The position numbers were made by a program, and so were the translations under genes. Positions 1 through 6,777 of a stretch of 10,357 nucleotides of DNA are shown here, piece by piece. Location: the NCBI GenBank assembly GCA_001604435.1, contig LVBO01000049.1, positions 1 through 10,357 on the forward strand, written 5' to 3'. Every line of letters starts with the position of its first letter. The first letter of the stretch is position 1. Below the pieces are notes generated by a model that searched no databases, was not told the origin of the DNA, and saw only the letters and a program-made list of their open reading frames with translations. Source of the DNA: Synergistales bacterium Syner_01. GTDB taxonomy: Bacteria > Synergistota > Synergistia > Synergistales > Aminobacteriaceae.

Positions 1-2846
1 CCCACCAGCAGCGCGCCGAAAACCTGCTGCACTCCGGCATCGTACGCCGCTTTCACCACTGTCTCCACCATTTCCGGCGCGAGGTTCTTCCGGTAGATTT
101 CGAGCATCTCGCGGTCCACGCTTTCGATGCCTATTTGCAACCTGTTGAGGCCGGCATCCACCATATCCTTGATGACCTCCGGATACCTGCTCAGGGAGGC
201 CGCGTCGGCCTCGCAGTAGAACTGGAAGGGTCCGAGGGCCTGAAGCGCCTTCACTTCCCGGCAGAATTCATTCAGCCATACGGGGTTGGTGACCAGAGTA
301 TCGTCGCAGAAAGAGAAATATTTGAGTTCGGGATATTTCAAAAGAAAATGGCGCATTTCCGCAACGACGTTGGCCACGCTCCGCCTCCGCACGGGGCGCT
401 TGAGGGCGCCTTCATGGCAGAAGACGCAGTTGTAGGGGCACCCTCGGCTGGTCATGATGTACAGGCTGGAGTAGTCGATGGGCGTCATGCTTTTTTCATA
501 GGCGGGGAAGGGCAGCGCGTCGAGATCTTCCACCGCCGGACCTTCGCCCCTGTCGACGCACGCGCCGTTTTCGTCGATAGAGAAAATTCCGGGGATCCCT
601 TTCAGGCTTCGGTTCGCTTGCAGGGCGTCCAGCACCGCCGCCATGGCCAGTTCGCCCTCGCCCCGCACGACGGCGGTCGCCTTCGACCGGCGGAGGTAGT
701 CTTCATCCAGGGCGATGGATTCCGGGCCGCCGATGAGCACGGGAATTCCGTACGTGTCCGCTATGGCGGCGGAGGCCTTTTCGACCACATGCTTGTTCTC
801 GAAGTCCGTCGAGAATCCGACGCAGCGGAGTTCCTCGAACGGAATGCGCTGAAGGTACTCCATAACCTGATCCGGCCTGCATTCGCACGCGAAGGCGTCG
901 TACCCTCTTTCGTCCAGATAGGCCGCCAGTCCGTAGATCCCGAGAAAGGCTCCGTTCCGGCTGTATCCGGCTATCTGCATGCCGATGGTCGAGAGTTTGA
1001 AGAGAATGACCTTGTTTTTCACCGTGCGCCCCTCCGAGTGTTCGTGTTCTTTCCATTCGCGATCCGCGGCTTTCGGCTTCAACGGGCCGGACAGCACGCA
1101 CATCCCCTTCGCTTCCAGTGTTTTCACGGTCTCAAGCAGATGGAGCGCAAACGCTTCGAAGCTCTCGAAGTTCATTCGCTGCTTGGGAAACAGTACCTCC
1201 GCCATTTCGCGCATGGTCAGTTTGCCGGACGTGTACGTCAGGACTTCGAACTCGAAGGGGGAAAAGACGAATCCGTTCACGGACGGTATGTCCGCCGCCA
1301 GCCCCGGGGTCAGCGAAAGCAGAAAAACCCGCTGCGGGTAGGTGTCGAACACGGAGTGCATGTCGTAGTCCTTTACGAGCTTGTCCCCCCGGAGCCGCGC
1401 CTTGTACTGGGCGTCGAAATAGGGGGACCGTGCGTACGTCAGGCTCTGCCACATCCCGCTGATCCCGTGGCGCTCGCTGAGTTCGTAGCTTCGCAGCACC
1501 GTTTCGTCGGGGATGTCGCCGTCGTGGAACATCTTTCGCATAACGTCGAGCGTTCCTTTAAAAAACTCGTTCCGGGCCGCGCAGATTTCTTCGATACTCA
1601 GGGCTTTCGTCTCGATCACCGGGAAATCCCCCACGGAGGCGAGCGCCTTTTCGTCTTGTACGAAAACGCCGAACCTGTCGGGGTCCTTGGACATCGCCGT
1701 TTCGGGAAATGGCATGTAGAAGGTGCTGACCACTTCCACCATTCCCTTGCCCGCGCGGATCATTTCATAGACGGTGTCGAAGGTGCGGTTCAGCGTCTCC
1801 CGCGTCTCCAGGGCTCCGCCGATGATGATGTTGCCCACGAGCTGGGGGAGTCCGGCCGCTTTGCAGATCTCGACGACTTCGAAGAACCCTTCCCGTTTCA
1901 CATTCTTGTTATAGATGTCGATGATGTGCTGGTTGCAGCTCTCGATGCCGATCTGCATTCTCACCAGACCGGCGTCCACCATCATTTTCACGATTTCGGG
2001 GTGGTTGATGACGACGTTGACGTGGGCGTCGGCGAACCAGACGAAATCGTGCTCTTTCCGCAGCGCTTTCAGTTCCTCGCAAAAGGCGCGCACCCGTTCT
2101 TTATCCAGGGTGAAGGTATCGTCGCAAAAAAAGAGATACTTCACATCGGGGTTCTCGCGCAGGCGGCATCGGATCTCTTTCATGACGCCCGCCACGCCGC
2201 GCTGCCGGACGTTCTTGCTGTTGGCCCCCTCGTAGCAGAAAGAGCAGTGGAAAGGACATCCTCGTCCCGTCATCACCGCCATATGCTGGATACCCCGGTG
2301 CTGGGCGGATTTGATGGTTCCGGAAATGCCGGGGATGGCGTCCAGGTCCTCGATGACCGGATAGATCCCGTTGTCGAAGTACGCGCCGTCCTTTGCGAAC
2401 GAACACATTCCGGGGATGGTTTCCCACCGATCCCGCCGCTCTTCTTCCAAAGCGCGGAGCGCGGCGAGCAGGGAGTATTCTCCTTCTCCCCGGATGATGC
2501 CGTCGGCACGGCTCGCCCGTAAAAACGCTTCTCCCAACCCGACGGTCTGAGGACCGCCGACGAGAACGACCGCGCCGGACCGCTCCTTGATCACTCCGGA
2601 GACGCTCTCGACCGCCGATTGATTCTCGTAATCGCAATATAATCCCACCACCGTATTCCGGTCGCAGCCCGTTGCGTTTAAAAATTCCAGGCCCTTCAAC
2701 AGCTCTCCGGAAAAAACAGCCGTTTCGATCCCCTGAGCGTTCATCATCTCCGCCAGCGACATAAGGCCGATGGGCTCGATCTGGGTGATCGAATTGGTTT
2801 TCGCTCCGCGTTGAATCAGCATCAGTCTCAGGTTGACAGTGTTCAC
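1..2846 (-). CDS. Tandem double-module B12-binding radical SAM RiPP maturase (partial, runs off left edge)
   Basis: The frame is open without a stop from a GTG at 2846 to the window edge (948 codons); I checked every in-phase triplet. GGAGG (2857-2853) lies 6 nt before the GTG. Module 1 (residues 1 to about 600) has a B12-binding-like N-terminus with GGPQT and GEGE motifs, a radical SAM cluster motif C197-x3-C201-x2-C204 (GRGCPFHCSFCYEG), FCDDTFT, an IGIES motif, and a C-terminal PqqD-like helical segment (SPFEFEVLTYTSGKLT onward). After a charged linker, module 2 begins at V609 and repeats the plan: GGPES, GEGE, C803/C807/C810 (SRGCPYNCVFCHEG), FCDDT, IGIES. It is cut after 340 residues; from its relatives about 220-240 more are expected. 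Each module should bind a [4Fe-4S] cluster and SAM, and probably cobalamin. The likely role is modification of the precursor encoded at 6683-6417. The chemistry (C-methylation is the leading guess) is inference. Single-module enzymes of about 560-580 aa are the local norm, so the fusion is unusual. Confidence 0.9.
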   Translation of the reverse strand, partial: MNTVNLRLMLIQRGAKTNSITQIEPIGLMSLAEMMNAQGIETAVFSGELLKGLEFLNATGCDRNTVVGLYCDYENQSAVESVSGVIKERSGAVVLVGGPQTVGLGEAFLRASRADGIIRGEGEYSLLAALRALEEERRDRWETIPGMCSFAKDGAYFDNGIYPVIEDLDAIPGISGTIKSAQHRGIQHMAVMTGRGCPFHCSFCYEGANSKNVRQRGVAGVMKEIRCRLRENPDVKYLFFCDDTFTLDKERVRAFCEELKALRKEHDFVWFADAHVNVVINHPEIVKMMVDAGLVRMQIGIESCNQHIIDIYNKNVKREGFFEVVEICKAAGLPQLVGNIIIGGALETRETLNRTFDTVYEMIRAGKGMVEVVSTFYMPFPETAMSKDPDRFGVFVQDEKALASVGDFPVIETKALSIEEICAARNEFFKGTLDVMRKMFHDGDIPDETVLRSYELSERHGISGMWQSLTYARSPYFDAQYKARLRGDKLVKDYDMHSVFDTYPQRVFLLSLTPGLAADIPSVNGFVFSPFEFEVLTYTSGKLTMREMAEVLFPKQRMNFESFEAFALHLLETVKTLEAKGMCVLSGPLKPKAADREWKEHEHSEGRTVKNKVILFKLSTIGMQIAGYSRNGAFLGIYGLAAYLDERGYDAFACECRPDQVMEYLQRIPFEELRCVGFSTDFENKHVVEKASAAIADTYGIPVLIGGPESIALDEDYLRRSKATAVVRGEGELAMAAVLDALQANRSLKGIPGIFSIDENGACVDRGEGPAVEDLDALPFPAYEKSMTPIDYSSLYIMTSRGCPYNCVFCHEGALKRPVRRRSVANVVAEMRHFLLKYPELKYFSFCDDTLVTNPVWLNEFCREVKALQALGPFQFYCEADAASLSRYPEVIKDMVDAGLNRLQIGIESVDREMLEIYRKNLAPEMVETVVKAAYDAGVQQVFGALLV
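1020..1035 (-). promoter_or_regulatory. Internal Shine-Dalgarno and GTG start inside the fused maturase gene
   Basis: On the minus strand GGAGGGG (1035-1029) is followed after 6 nt by an in-frame GTG (1022-1020), codon 609 of the fused frame. The peptide starting here (VKNKVILFKL) matches the short N-termini of the two upstream stand-alone enzymes. The first cluster cysteine falls 195 residues from this codon, against 193 and 188 in the stand-alone enzymes. No stop codon separates the two modules. The site could therefore produce a separate second-module protein as well as the fusion. That it is used is inference. Confidence 0.6.
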
Positions 2847-2901
2847 TCCGGGCCTCCATAGAGTAGTGTGTACGACAAAATCGCTCTCATCGCGCTCCGT
2901 T
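2847..2901 (-). promoter_or_regulatory. 55-nt intergenic gap with ribosome binding site for the fused maturase
   Basis: The gap between the TGA of the second radical SAM gene and the GTG of the fused gene carries GGAGG at 2857-2853, 6 nt before the GTG. An ATG at 2859 lies in another frame and opens only a frame without family motifs, so the GTG at 2846 is the start that yields the radical SAM product. No promoter or terminator is evident, so co-transcription with the upstream genes is likely. Confidence 0.7.
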
Positions 2902-4587
2902 TCACCGGCAGGGCGAGAAGAGCGTCAGATGCTGCGCGCTCAGTCTTTCGAGGCAGGCGCTCGTTGCTTCCATGGACAGTTTCAGCATTCTCGCCGTCTC
3001 CTTCACCGAAGAGGATCCGGCTTCCAGCAGAATTTCCGTTTCCGCGGCGCTCAAGGCTGCAAAATCCACCAGCGAGAAGTCGGGAACGCGCTGGATGAAA
3101 CACCGCTCCTTTTCCTCCCCTTCAAGTTCCCGCCACTCCTTCAGAAGCCCCTCGGAGTCGAAGAGTTTTCGATAGTAGGCGACGACGACCGGGTCCTTGC
3201 CGTAGAGGAACTTCAGGTACCCCGCCGCGATGCCGTACCGGAACGCCAGCTCGAAGTCGCGCCGGATGCGCTCCGGCGGAATCCGCCCGTTCGCGTACTG
3301 CTCCTTCATCGCGTTGGAAATATGCGTGAGAAAGAGGGAGCGTTCCCGGCAGAGTTCCGGAACGGAGAGCTCGCGCGTACGGTTCACCGGAAAGTCCTCG
3401 ATGGAGGTGAGGCAGTCCGGGTCTTCCAGCGCGATGTCGAAGCTCTCGGGATTCGTGGAAATTCGCGTGCCCGGCAACGGCATCAGGAACGTGGTGGAGA
3501 GATCGAGCATTCCGGGAGCCCGATACAGCAGATCGAGGGCGAATCGGGTGGTCGTTTCGAGGGTGCGCCGGGTTTCGAAAGCCCCGCCGATGATGAAGTT
3601 TCCGGCGAGCTGGGGGAGCCCCTCTCCGTAGCAGATATCCACCACGTTCTTCACGTCCTCCGGAAGCGCCCGCTTCCCGTAGGCCTGAAGCACGCGATCA
3701 ACTCCGGACTCCATGCCGATCTGCATCCGCACCATGCCGCTCTCGATCATTTCGCGTATCAATTCGGGACGGCGGGCTAAAAACCCCGGATGCCCTTCGC
3801 AGAACCAGACGAAATCATGTCGTTCCCGAAGACGCCGCACTCCTTTCAGCAGCTCCGCCAGCCTTTTCGGATCGGCGGTGAAGGTGTCGTCGCAAAAAAA
3901 CAGGTAGCGGGGGCCTCGGCTCCGCCGCAGCCGCGTTTCGATTTCATGCAGCACGTCGTCCGCCGCGCGCATTCGCAAGTTTTTCGAGTTGCCCCCCTCG
4001 AAACAGAACGCGCAGCGGTACGGGCAGCCTCTTGCCGTAATCACCGACATCAGAGGGCGTTCCGCATAGTCGAACGCCGCGTCGTCCCGCGGCAGGGGGT
4101 ACTTCGAGAAATCCTCCAGATAGATGTACTCCGCACTCTTCCCGGAGAGGAGTTCCCCCGGCACGGCGGCTGTTGCTCCCGTACGGCGCGCCCGGAGCCA
4201 GGCGGGGAGGGATTCTTCCCCTTCCCCCTTGATGACGGCGTCCGCGCCGAACCGTTCCAGGTCGTGTTCCGTCATGTGCAGCGTCTGCGGTCCGCCCAGG
4301 ACAACGTGGAAGTCATTTCCGGCTTCATTTTTCAGCCCCTTGATGATCGCCGCCACCGCCGACTGGTTGTCGAAGTCGCAGTAAAAGCAGACGGCGAAGA
4401 GGCGGGGTTTCATTCGTTCGATGGTTTTGAACACGTCCGTGGCGATGCCGGTGTACGCGTACGCTTCGAAGCCGTCGGCGTCGAGCTGCGCCGCGAGCGT
4501 GAGAATCCCCAGGTTCCCGATCATTTCAAAGGTCCGCCCTAAAATCAGCCGTTGGGTGTACACAAGGAGTACGAGGGGCTTTTTCAT
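2902..4587 (-). CDS. B12-binding-domain radical SAM RiPP maturase (second enzyme)
   Basis: A 561-residue enzyme. Its ATG at 4587 overlaps the TGA of the preceding gene as ATGA (4 nt), a classic coupled start, and places MKKPLVLLVYTQR in register with the N-termini of its paralogues. An in-frame ATG at 4608 would add seven residues and cannot be excluded. Positions are counted from the 4587 start. Residues 1 to about 150 form the B12-binding-like region with LGGPQT and KGEGEE, but no DxHxxG cobalamin-ligand motif. The cluster motif C188-x3-C192-x2-C195 sits in ARGCPYRCAFCFEGGNSK. FCDDTFT, DFVWF and QIGMESG motifs of the TIM-barrel half follow. The last 50 or so residues look like a small winged-helix/PqqD-like tail but are shorter and more divergent than in the paralogues. 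Expected to act on the Nif11-type precursor of the same operon. It resembles the group annotated as RiPP maturation radical SAM protein 1, from memory. Exact reaction unknown. Confidence 0.9.
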   Translation of the reverse strand: MKKPLVLLVYTQRLILGRTFEMIGNLGILTLAAQLDADGFEAYAYTGIATDVFKTIERMKPRLFAVCFYCDFDNQSAVAAIIKGLKNEAGNDFHVVLGGPQTLHMTEHDLERFGADAVIKGEGEESLPAWLRARRTGATAAVPGELLSGKSAEYIYLEDFSKYPLPRDDAAFDYAERPLMSVITARGCPYRCAFCFEGGNSKNLRMRAADDVLHEIETRLRRSRGPRYLFFCDDTFTADPKRLAELLKGVRRLRERHDFVWFCEGHPGFLARRPELIREMIESGMVRMQIGMESGVDRVLQAYGKRALPEDVKNVVDICYGEGLPQLAGNFIIGGAFETRRTLETTTRFALDLLYRAPGMLDLSTTFLMPLPGTRISTNPESFDIALEDPDCLTSIEDFPVNRTRELSVPELCRERSLFLTHISNAMKEQYANGRIPPERIRRDFELAFRYGIAAGYLKFLYGKDPVVVAYYRKLFDSEGLLKEWRELEGEEKERCFIQRVPDFSLVDFAALSAAETEILLEAGSSSVKETARMLKLSMEATSACLERLSAQHLTLFSPCR

Positions 4588-6335
4588 GGTTTCCGGTAGA
4601 GAATCCATTTCTTCTTTTCCATCGAATGCAGCGATTCATCCGCCCTGTTGAAGAAATCGGACTGCGTTCCCGCAGGGTCGATCATCGCTCTCCCCTGCTG
4701 AACGACCTCTCGTTTCGAGAGCTTCCCGCTGCATAACTTGAGGAGCGTGTAGTCGATCTCTTCGAGCGGCGTATCGAAAATCCGCGGTTTTTCGCCCCCG
4801 AGGTCGGTATACAGCCACAGTTCGAACGTCCGGTGCGGAATGGCGTCTTCAGCTCCGCCGCCCAGTTGCTCGTTGAGGACATAATCGCCGAAAGCCCTCA
4901 TTCTCCAGTACGCGTCGTCGATGGGGAGGTTTTTGTACACATACTCGTTCCAGCGAGTGAACACCCCGTAGCGCTCCCCCAGACGGTATGCGTCCAGGAT
5001 GACAGCCTCCGGGATCTTGCCGTCGAGATAGATCGTGCGCATCTCGTTCTGGAGCCGCTTGTTGGCCTGAAGGCGTATCTGTGTCAGCGCTAAAAAATCC
5101 AACGCTTCCGTTCCGGAAAGCGGAATGTCTTCGTTGCAGCAGTCGATGAGGGATTCGTAGATCTCCATCCCGAATTTTCGAGGATTCCGCGTGATCGGCG
5201 TCTGGGGAAAGGGGAGATAGGAGAAGTAGGCGGTTTCGAACTGCCCCGGCGCTCGGTAGAGCAGCTCCATGATCAGGTCTTCGGACTCCTGAACTGTTTC
5301 TCCGGTCTCGTGAGGCCCTCCCAGGATGATGTTGCCCGAAATCGCGTGGATCCCCGAGTCGACGCAGTGGGCGATGACGTCCACCGCCATCTTCCGCGTG
5401 ATTTTTTTGTTATAGCTTTGCAAAACGGCGTCGCTGCCGGACTCCAGTCCGAAAAAGATTTTTTTCAGCCCCGCTTCCGCCATAGTGCGCGCCATGTCCC
5501 GGTGTTTGTGGACGAGGGAGATGTGGGCGCTGGCGAACCAGACGAAATCGTACTCTTTGCGGAGTTCCTCGACTCCCTCGCAGATTTCGCCGACTCGTTC
5601 GTGATCCAGCGTGAAGGTGTCGTCGAGAAAGTTGATGTACTTGATGGAGGGGTTGCGTTGAAAGTTCGCCTTGATCTCCCGGAGCAGCGAGGGAACGGAG
5701 TGGCGGCGCACCCGTTTCGCATTCGCCCCCTCGTAGCAGAAGGTGCATCCGAAAGGACACCCCCGTCCGGTTAAAATGGGGAGGAGCGAGTAGTGCTTGT
5801 AGTCGTTCGTCAAGGTGATATCCGGCCAGGGGATGGCGTCGAGCGCTTCCGGCGGGGTTCTCGCGGGCGTTTTCACAAGCCGCGACGAAGCGTCGAGATA
5901 CACTATTCCCCGAATCGCCTCCAGAGAACCGCGGCGGTGAATGAAAAAATCCATAAGTTCCGGAACAGTTTCTTCCCCTTCGCCGATGCACGCGGCAACG
6001 ATTCCCGTGTCTTTCAAAAAACCGGCGTCCATGTCGACGGTCTGCGGACCGCCCGCCAGCAGAATCACCCCCGGGTATGCCTTTTTCACTTCTCCGGCGA
6101 AGAGCCTCACCCAGTGCACATTGTCGAAATCGCAGTAGAAGCCGACGATTTTGGGCCGATTCTCTTGTTTCATGAGCATGTGCACATAGTTCAGGGCTTC
6201 TTTGGCATACCCCTGAAACATCTCGGCCGTATATCCTTTTTGCCGCAACAGCTGGATCAAAATATTCATTCCCAGATTGCTTCCGGGAATGTACCCGCAG
6301 ACGGAGCGGTGCGATTTTATGAGCAGCAGGTCCAC
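4584..6335 (-). CDS. B12-binding-domain radical SAM RiPP maturase (first enzyme)
   Basis: A 583-residue enzyme starting at GTG 6335, with GGAGG at 6347-6343 and a 7-nt spacer. The N-terminal region (about 1-150) is B12-binding-like, with LAGGPQT (93-99) and IGEGEE (117-122) but no DxHxxG lower-ligand motif. The radical SAM core carries C193-x3-C197-x2-C200 (GRGCPFGCTFCYEGANAK), FLDDTFTLD, DFVWFASAH and FFGLESGSD (294-302). The C-terminus from about 520 (IDYTLLKLCSGKLSKREVV) resembles a PqqD-like helical module of the kind that binds RiPP leader peptides. Being the first enzyme after the precursor, it probably acts on it. Cobalamin-dependent C-methylation of unactivated carbons is the best-known chemistry for such enzymes on RiPPs, but other radical reactions are possible. 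It ends in a 4-nt ATGA overlap with the next gene. Confidence 0.9.
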   Translation of the reverse strand: MDLLLIKSHRSVCGYIPGSNLGMNILIQLLRQKGYTAEMFQGYAKEALNYVHMLMKQENRPKIVGFYCDFDNVHWVRLFAGEVKKAYPGVILLAGGPQTVDMDAGFLKDTGIVAACIGEGEETVPELMDFFIHRRGSLEAIRGIVYLDASSRLVKTPARTPPEALDAIPWPDITLTNDYKHYSLLPILTGRGCPFGCTFCYEGANAKRVRRHSVPSLLREIKANFQRNPSIKYINFLDDTFTLDHERVGEICEGVEELRKEYDFVWFASAHISLVHKHRDMARTMAEAGLKKIFFGLESGSDAVLQSYNKKITRKMAVDVIAHCVDSGIHAISGNIILGGPHETGETVQESEDLIMELLYRAPGQFETAYFSYLPFPQTPITRNPRKFGMEIYESLIDCCNEDIPLSGTEALDFLALTQIRLQANKRLQNEMRTIYLDGKIPEAVILDAYRLGERYGVFTRWNEYVYKNLPIDDAYWRMRAFGDYVLNEQLGGGAEDAIPHRTFELWLYTDLGGEKPRIFDTPLEEIDYTLLKLCSGKLSKREVVQQGRAMIDPAGTQSDFFNRADESLHSMEKKKWILYRKP

Positions 6336-6342
6336 GTGTTTT

Positions 6343-6347
6343 CCTCC
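6343..6347 (-). promoter_or_regulatory. Ribosome binding site fixing the GTG start of the first radical SAM gene
   Basis: GGAGG on the minus strand, 7 nt before the GTG at 6335. The 3' arm of the upstream hairpin ends only 2 nt before it (6350), so folding of that hairpin or ribosome access may influence translation. Confidence 0.6.
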
Positions 6348-6349
6348 GC

Positions 6350-6390
6350 CTGAAAGAGGAGACCGGAAAAGTTCCAGACTCCTCTTTCAG
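6350..6390 (-). promoter_or_regulatory. Strong hairpin between precursor and enzyme genes
   Basis: A perfect 12-bp inverted repeat: CTGAAAGAGGAG and CTCCTCTTTCAG, arms 6390-6379 and 6361-6350 on the minus strand. Inside the 17-nt loop GGAA/TTCC can add 4 more pairs around a 3-nt tip. It sits between the precursor stop and the first enzyme's ribosome binding site. No U-tract follows, so it is not a standard intrinsic terminator. An mRNA-stabilising or processing hairpin, or a partial attenuator that keeps precursor mRNA in excess over enzyme mRNA, fits the position. Function is inferred. Confidence 0.6.
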
Positions 6391-6400
6391 CTTCCGGAAG
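6391..6400. repeat. 10-nt perfect palindrome beside the hairpin
   Basis: CTTCCGGAAG reads the same on both strands and directly abuts the 12-bp hairpin on the precursor side. It may extend the folded RNA structure downstream of the precursor gene. Small enough to be chance. Confidence 0.3.
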
Positions 6401-6416
6401 GAGGCAAGCCCCTTCG

Positions 6417-6683
6417 TTAACTTTTGGTTGTCATTACGACGGTAAATGTGTAATCCACGCCCACTATGCTCAAACCTCCGGAAGCCTGATCCAGCTGTTC
6501 GTCGCTGAGCGGCGTCTTCTCCTGCGCCTCTTTGAAGGCGGCCTCGAACTCCGCCGCACTGCACTTGTACCCCAACTTCGCGATCACCGCATCGAATTCC
6601 GCTTCGGATTTCGCCTCACCGAGTTTCTTCGCCAGTTCTTCATCGGTCAACACCTTTGCAGCCAATGCTTTCGCGCCGTCCAT
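6417..6683 (-). CDS. RiPP precursor peptide with Nif11-like leader and 18-residue core
   Basis: An 88-residue peptide. The leader (about 1-70) has the Nif11-like pattern: MDGAKALAAKVLTDEELAKK, an acidic/Ala-rich middle, LGYKCSAAEFEAAF, then LSDEQLDQASGG ending in Gly69-Gly70. Cleavage after Gly-Gly would release LSIVGVDYTFTVVMTTKS (71-88): no Cys, one Ser near each end, and mostly Val, Thr, Ile and aromatic residues. The only Cys (C41) is in the leader, so lanthionine or sactionine rings are unlikely. Start chosen at ATG 6683, preceded by AGGAGG (6700-6695, 11-nt spacer, somewhat long). In-frame ATGs at 6710 and 6722 lack a ribosome binding site and would add residues atypical of the leader family. 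First gene of the operon, 81 nt before the first radical SAM gene, and the likely substrate of all the modules downstream. Peptide processing and export genes are not in view. Confidence 0.88.
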   Translation of the reverse strand: MDGAKALAAKVLTDEELAKKLGEAKSEAEFDAVIAKLGYKCSAAEFEAAFKEAQEKTPLSDEQLDQASGGLSIVGVDYTFTVVMTTKS

Positions 6684-6694
6684 GCTCTTCTCTT

Positions 6695-6700
6695 CCTCCT
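6695..6700 (-). promoter_or_regulatory. Ribosome binding site of the precursor gene
   Basis: AGGAGG within the purine-only run GAGGAGGAAGAGAAGAG, 11 nt before ATG 6683. It decides in favour of this ATG over the two upstream in-frame ATGs (6710, 6722). Confidence 0.5.
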
Positions 6701-6749
6701 CGTACCTCATAAGGTAGGTCATACGCGAACCGTATGAAAATGCAGAAAT

Positions 6750-6777
6750 ATTATACCGCTCTCCCGGGTAATGTCAA
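6750..6777 (-). promoter_or_regulatory. Consensus sigma-70/sigma-A promoter of the RiPP operon
   Basis: TTGACA at 6777-6772 and TATAAT at 6755-6750 with a 16-bp spacer: both hexamers match the consensus perfectly. The predicted transcript start is near 6743, giving a leader of about 60 nt to the ATG at 6683. The site predicts strong transcription without need for an activator. No obvious operator overlaps it. Confidence 0.8.

Noticed and set aside
135..2522. A 795-codon open frame on the plus strand
   Set aside because: It is the codon-aligned antisense of the fused radical SAM gene. High GC and avoidance of certain codons keep it open. Its translation is rich in His/Asp/Arg/Val with no recognisable domain, begins with TTG, and has no family motif.
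2101..2859. A 252-codon minus-strand frame starting at ATG 2859
   Set aside because: It overlaps the fused maturase in another frame. The translation is Arg/Gly-rich without motifs, whereas the GTG 2846 frame carries full radical SAM motifs.
3790..4542. A 250-codon plus-strand frame antisense to the second radical SAM gene
   Set aside because: Composition is typical of an antisense shadow and it has no domain signature; the minus-strand gene explains the sequence.
6350..6390. Reading the hairpin as an intrinsic terminator ending the precursor transcript
   Set aside because: No U-tract follows the stem on the minus strand; the next bases are GCGGAGGAAAACAC, the enzyme gene's ribosome binding region. 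No separate promoter for the enzyme genes is visible.
5410..6564. A 384-codon minus-strand frame overlapping the precursor and first radical SAM gene
   Set aside because: Out-of-frame shadow, Arg/Gly-rich, and it contradicts the well-supported precursor and enzyme frames.
6684..6722. Longer precursor starts at ATG 6722 or ATG 6710
   Set aside because: Neither has a ribosome binding site. The AGGAGG run lies downstream of both, and the extra residues (MTYLMRYEEEEKS) are not leader-like.
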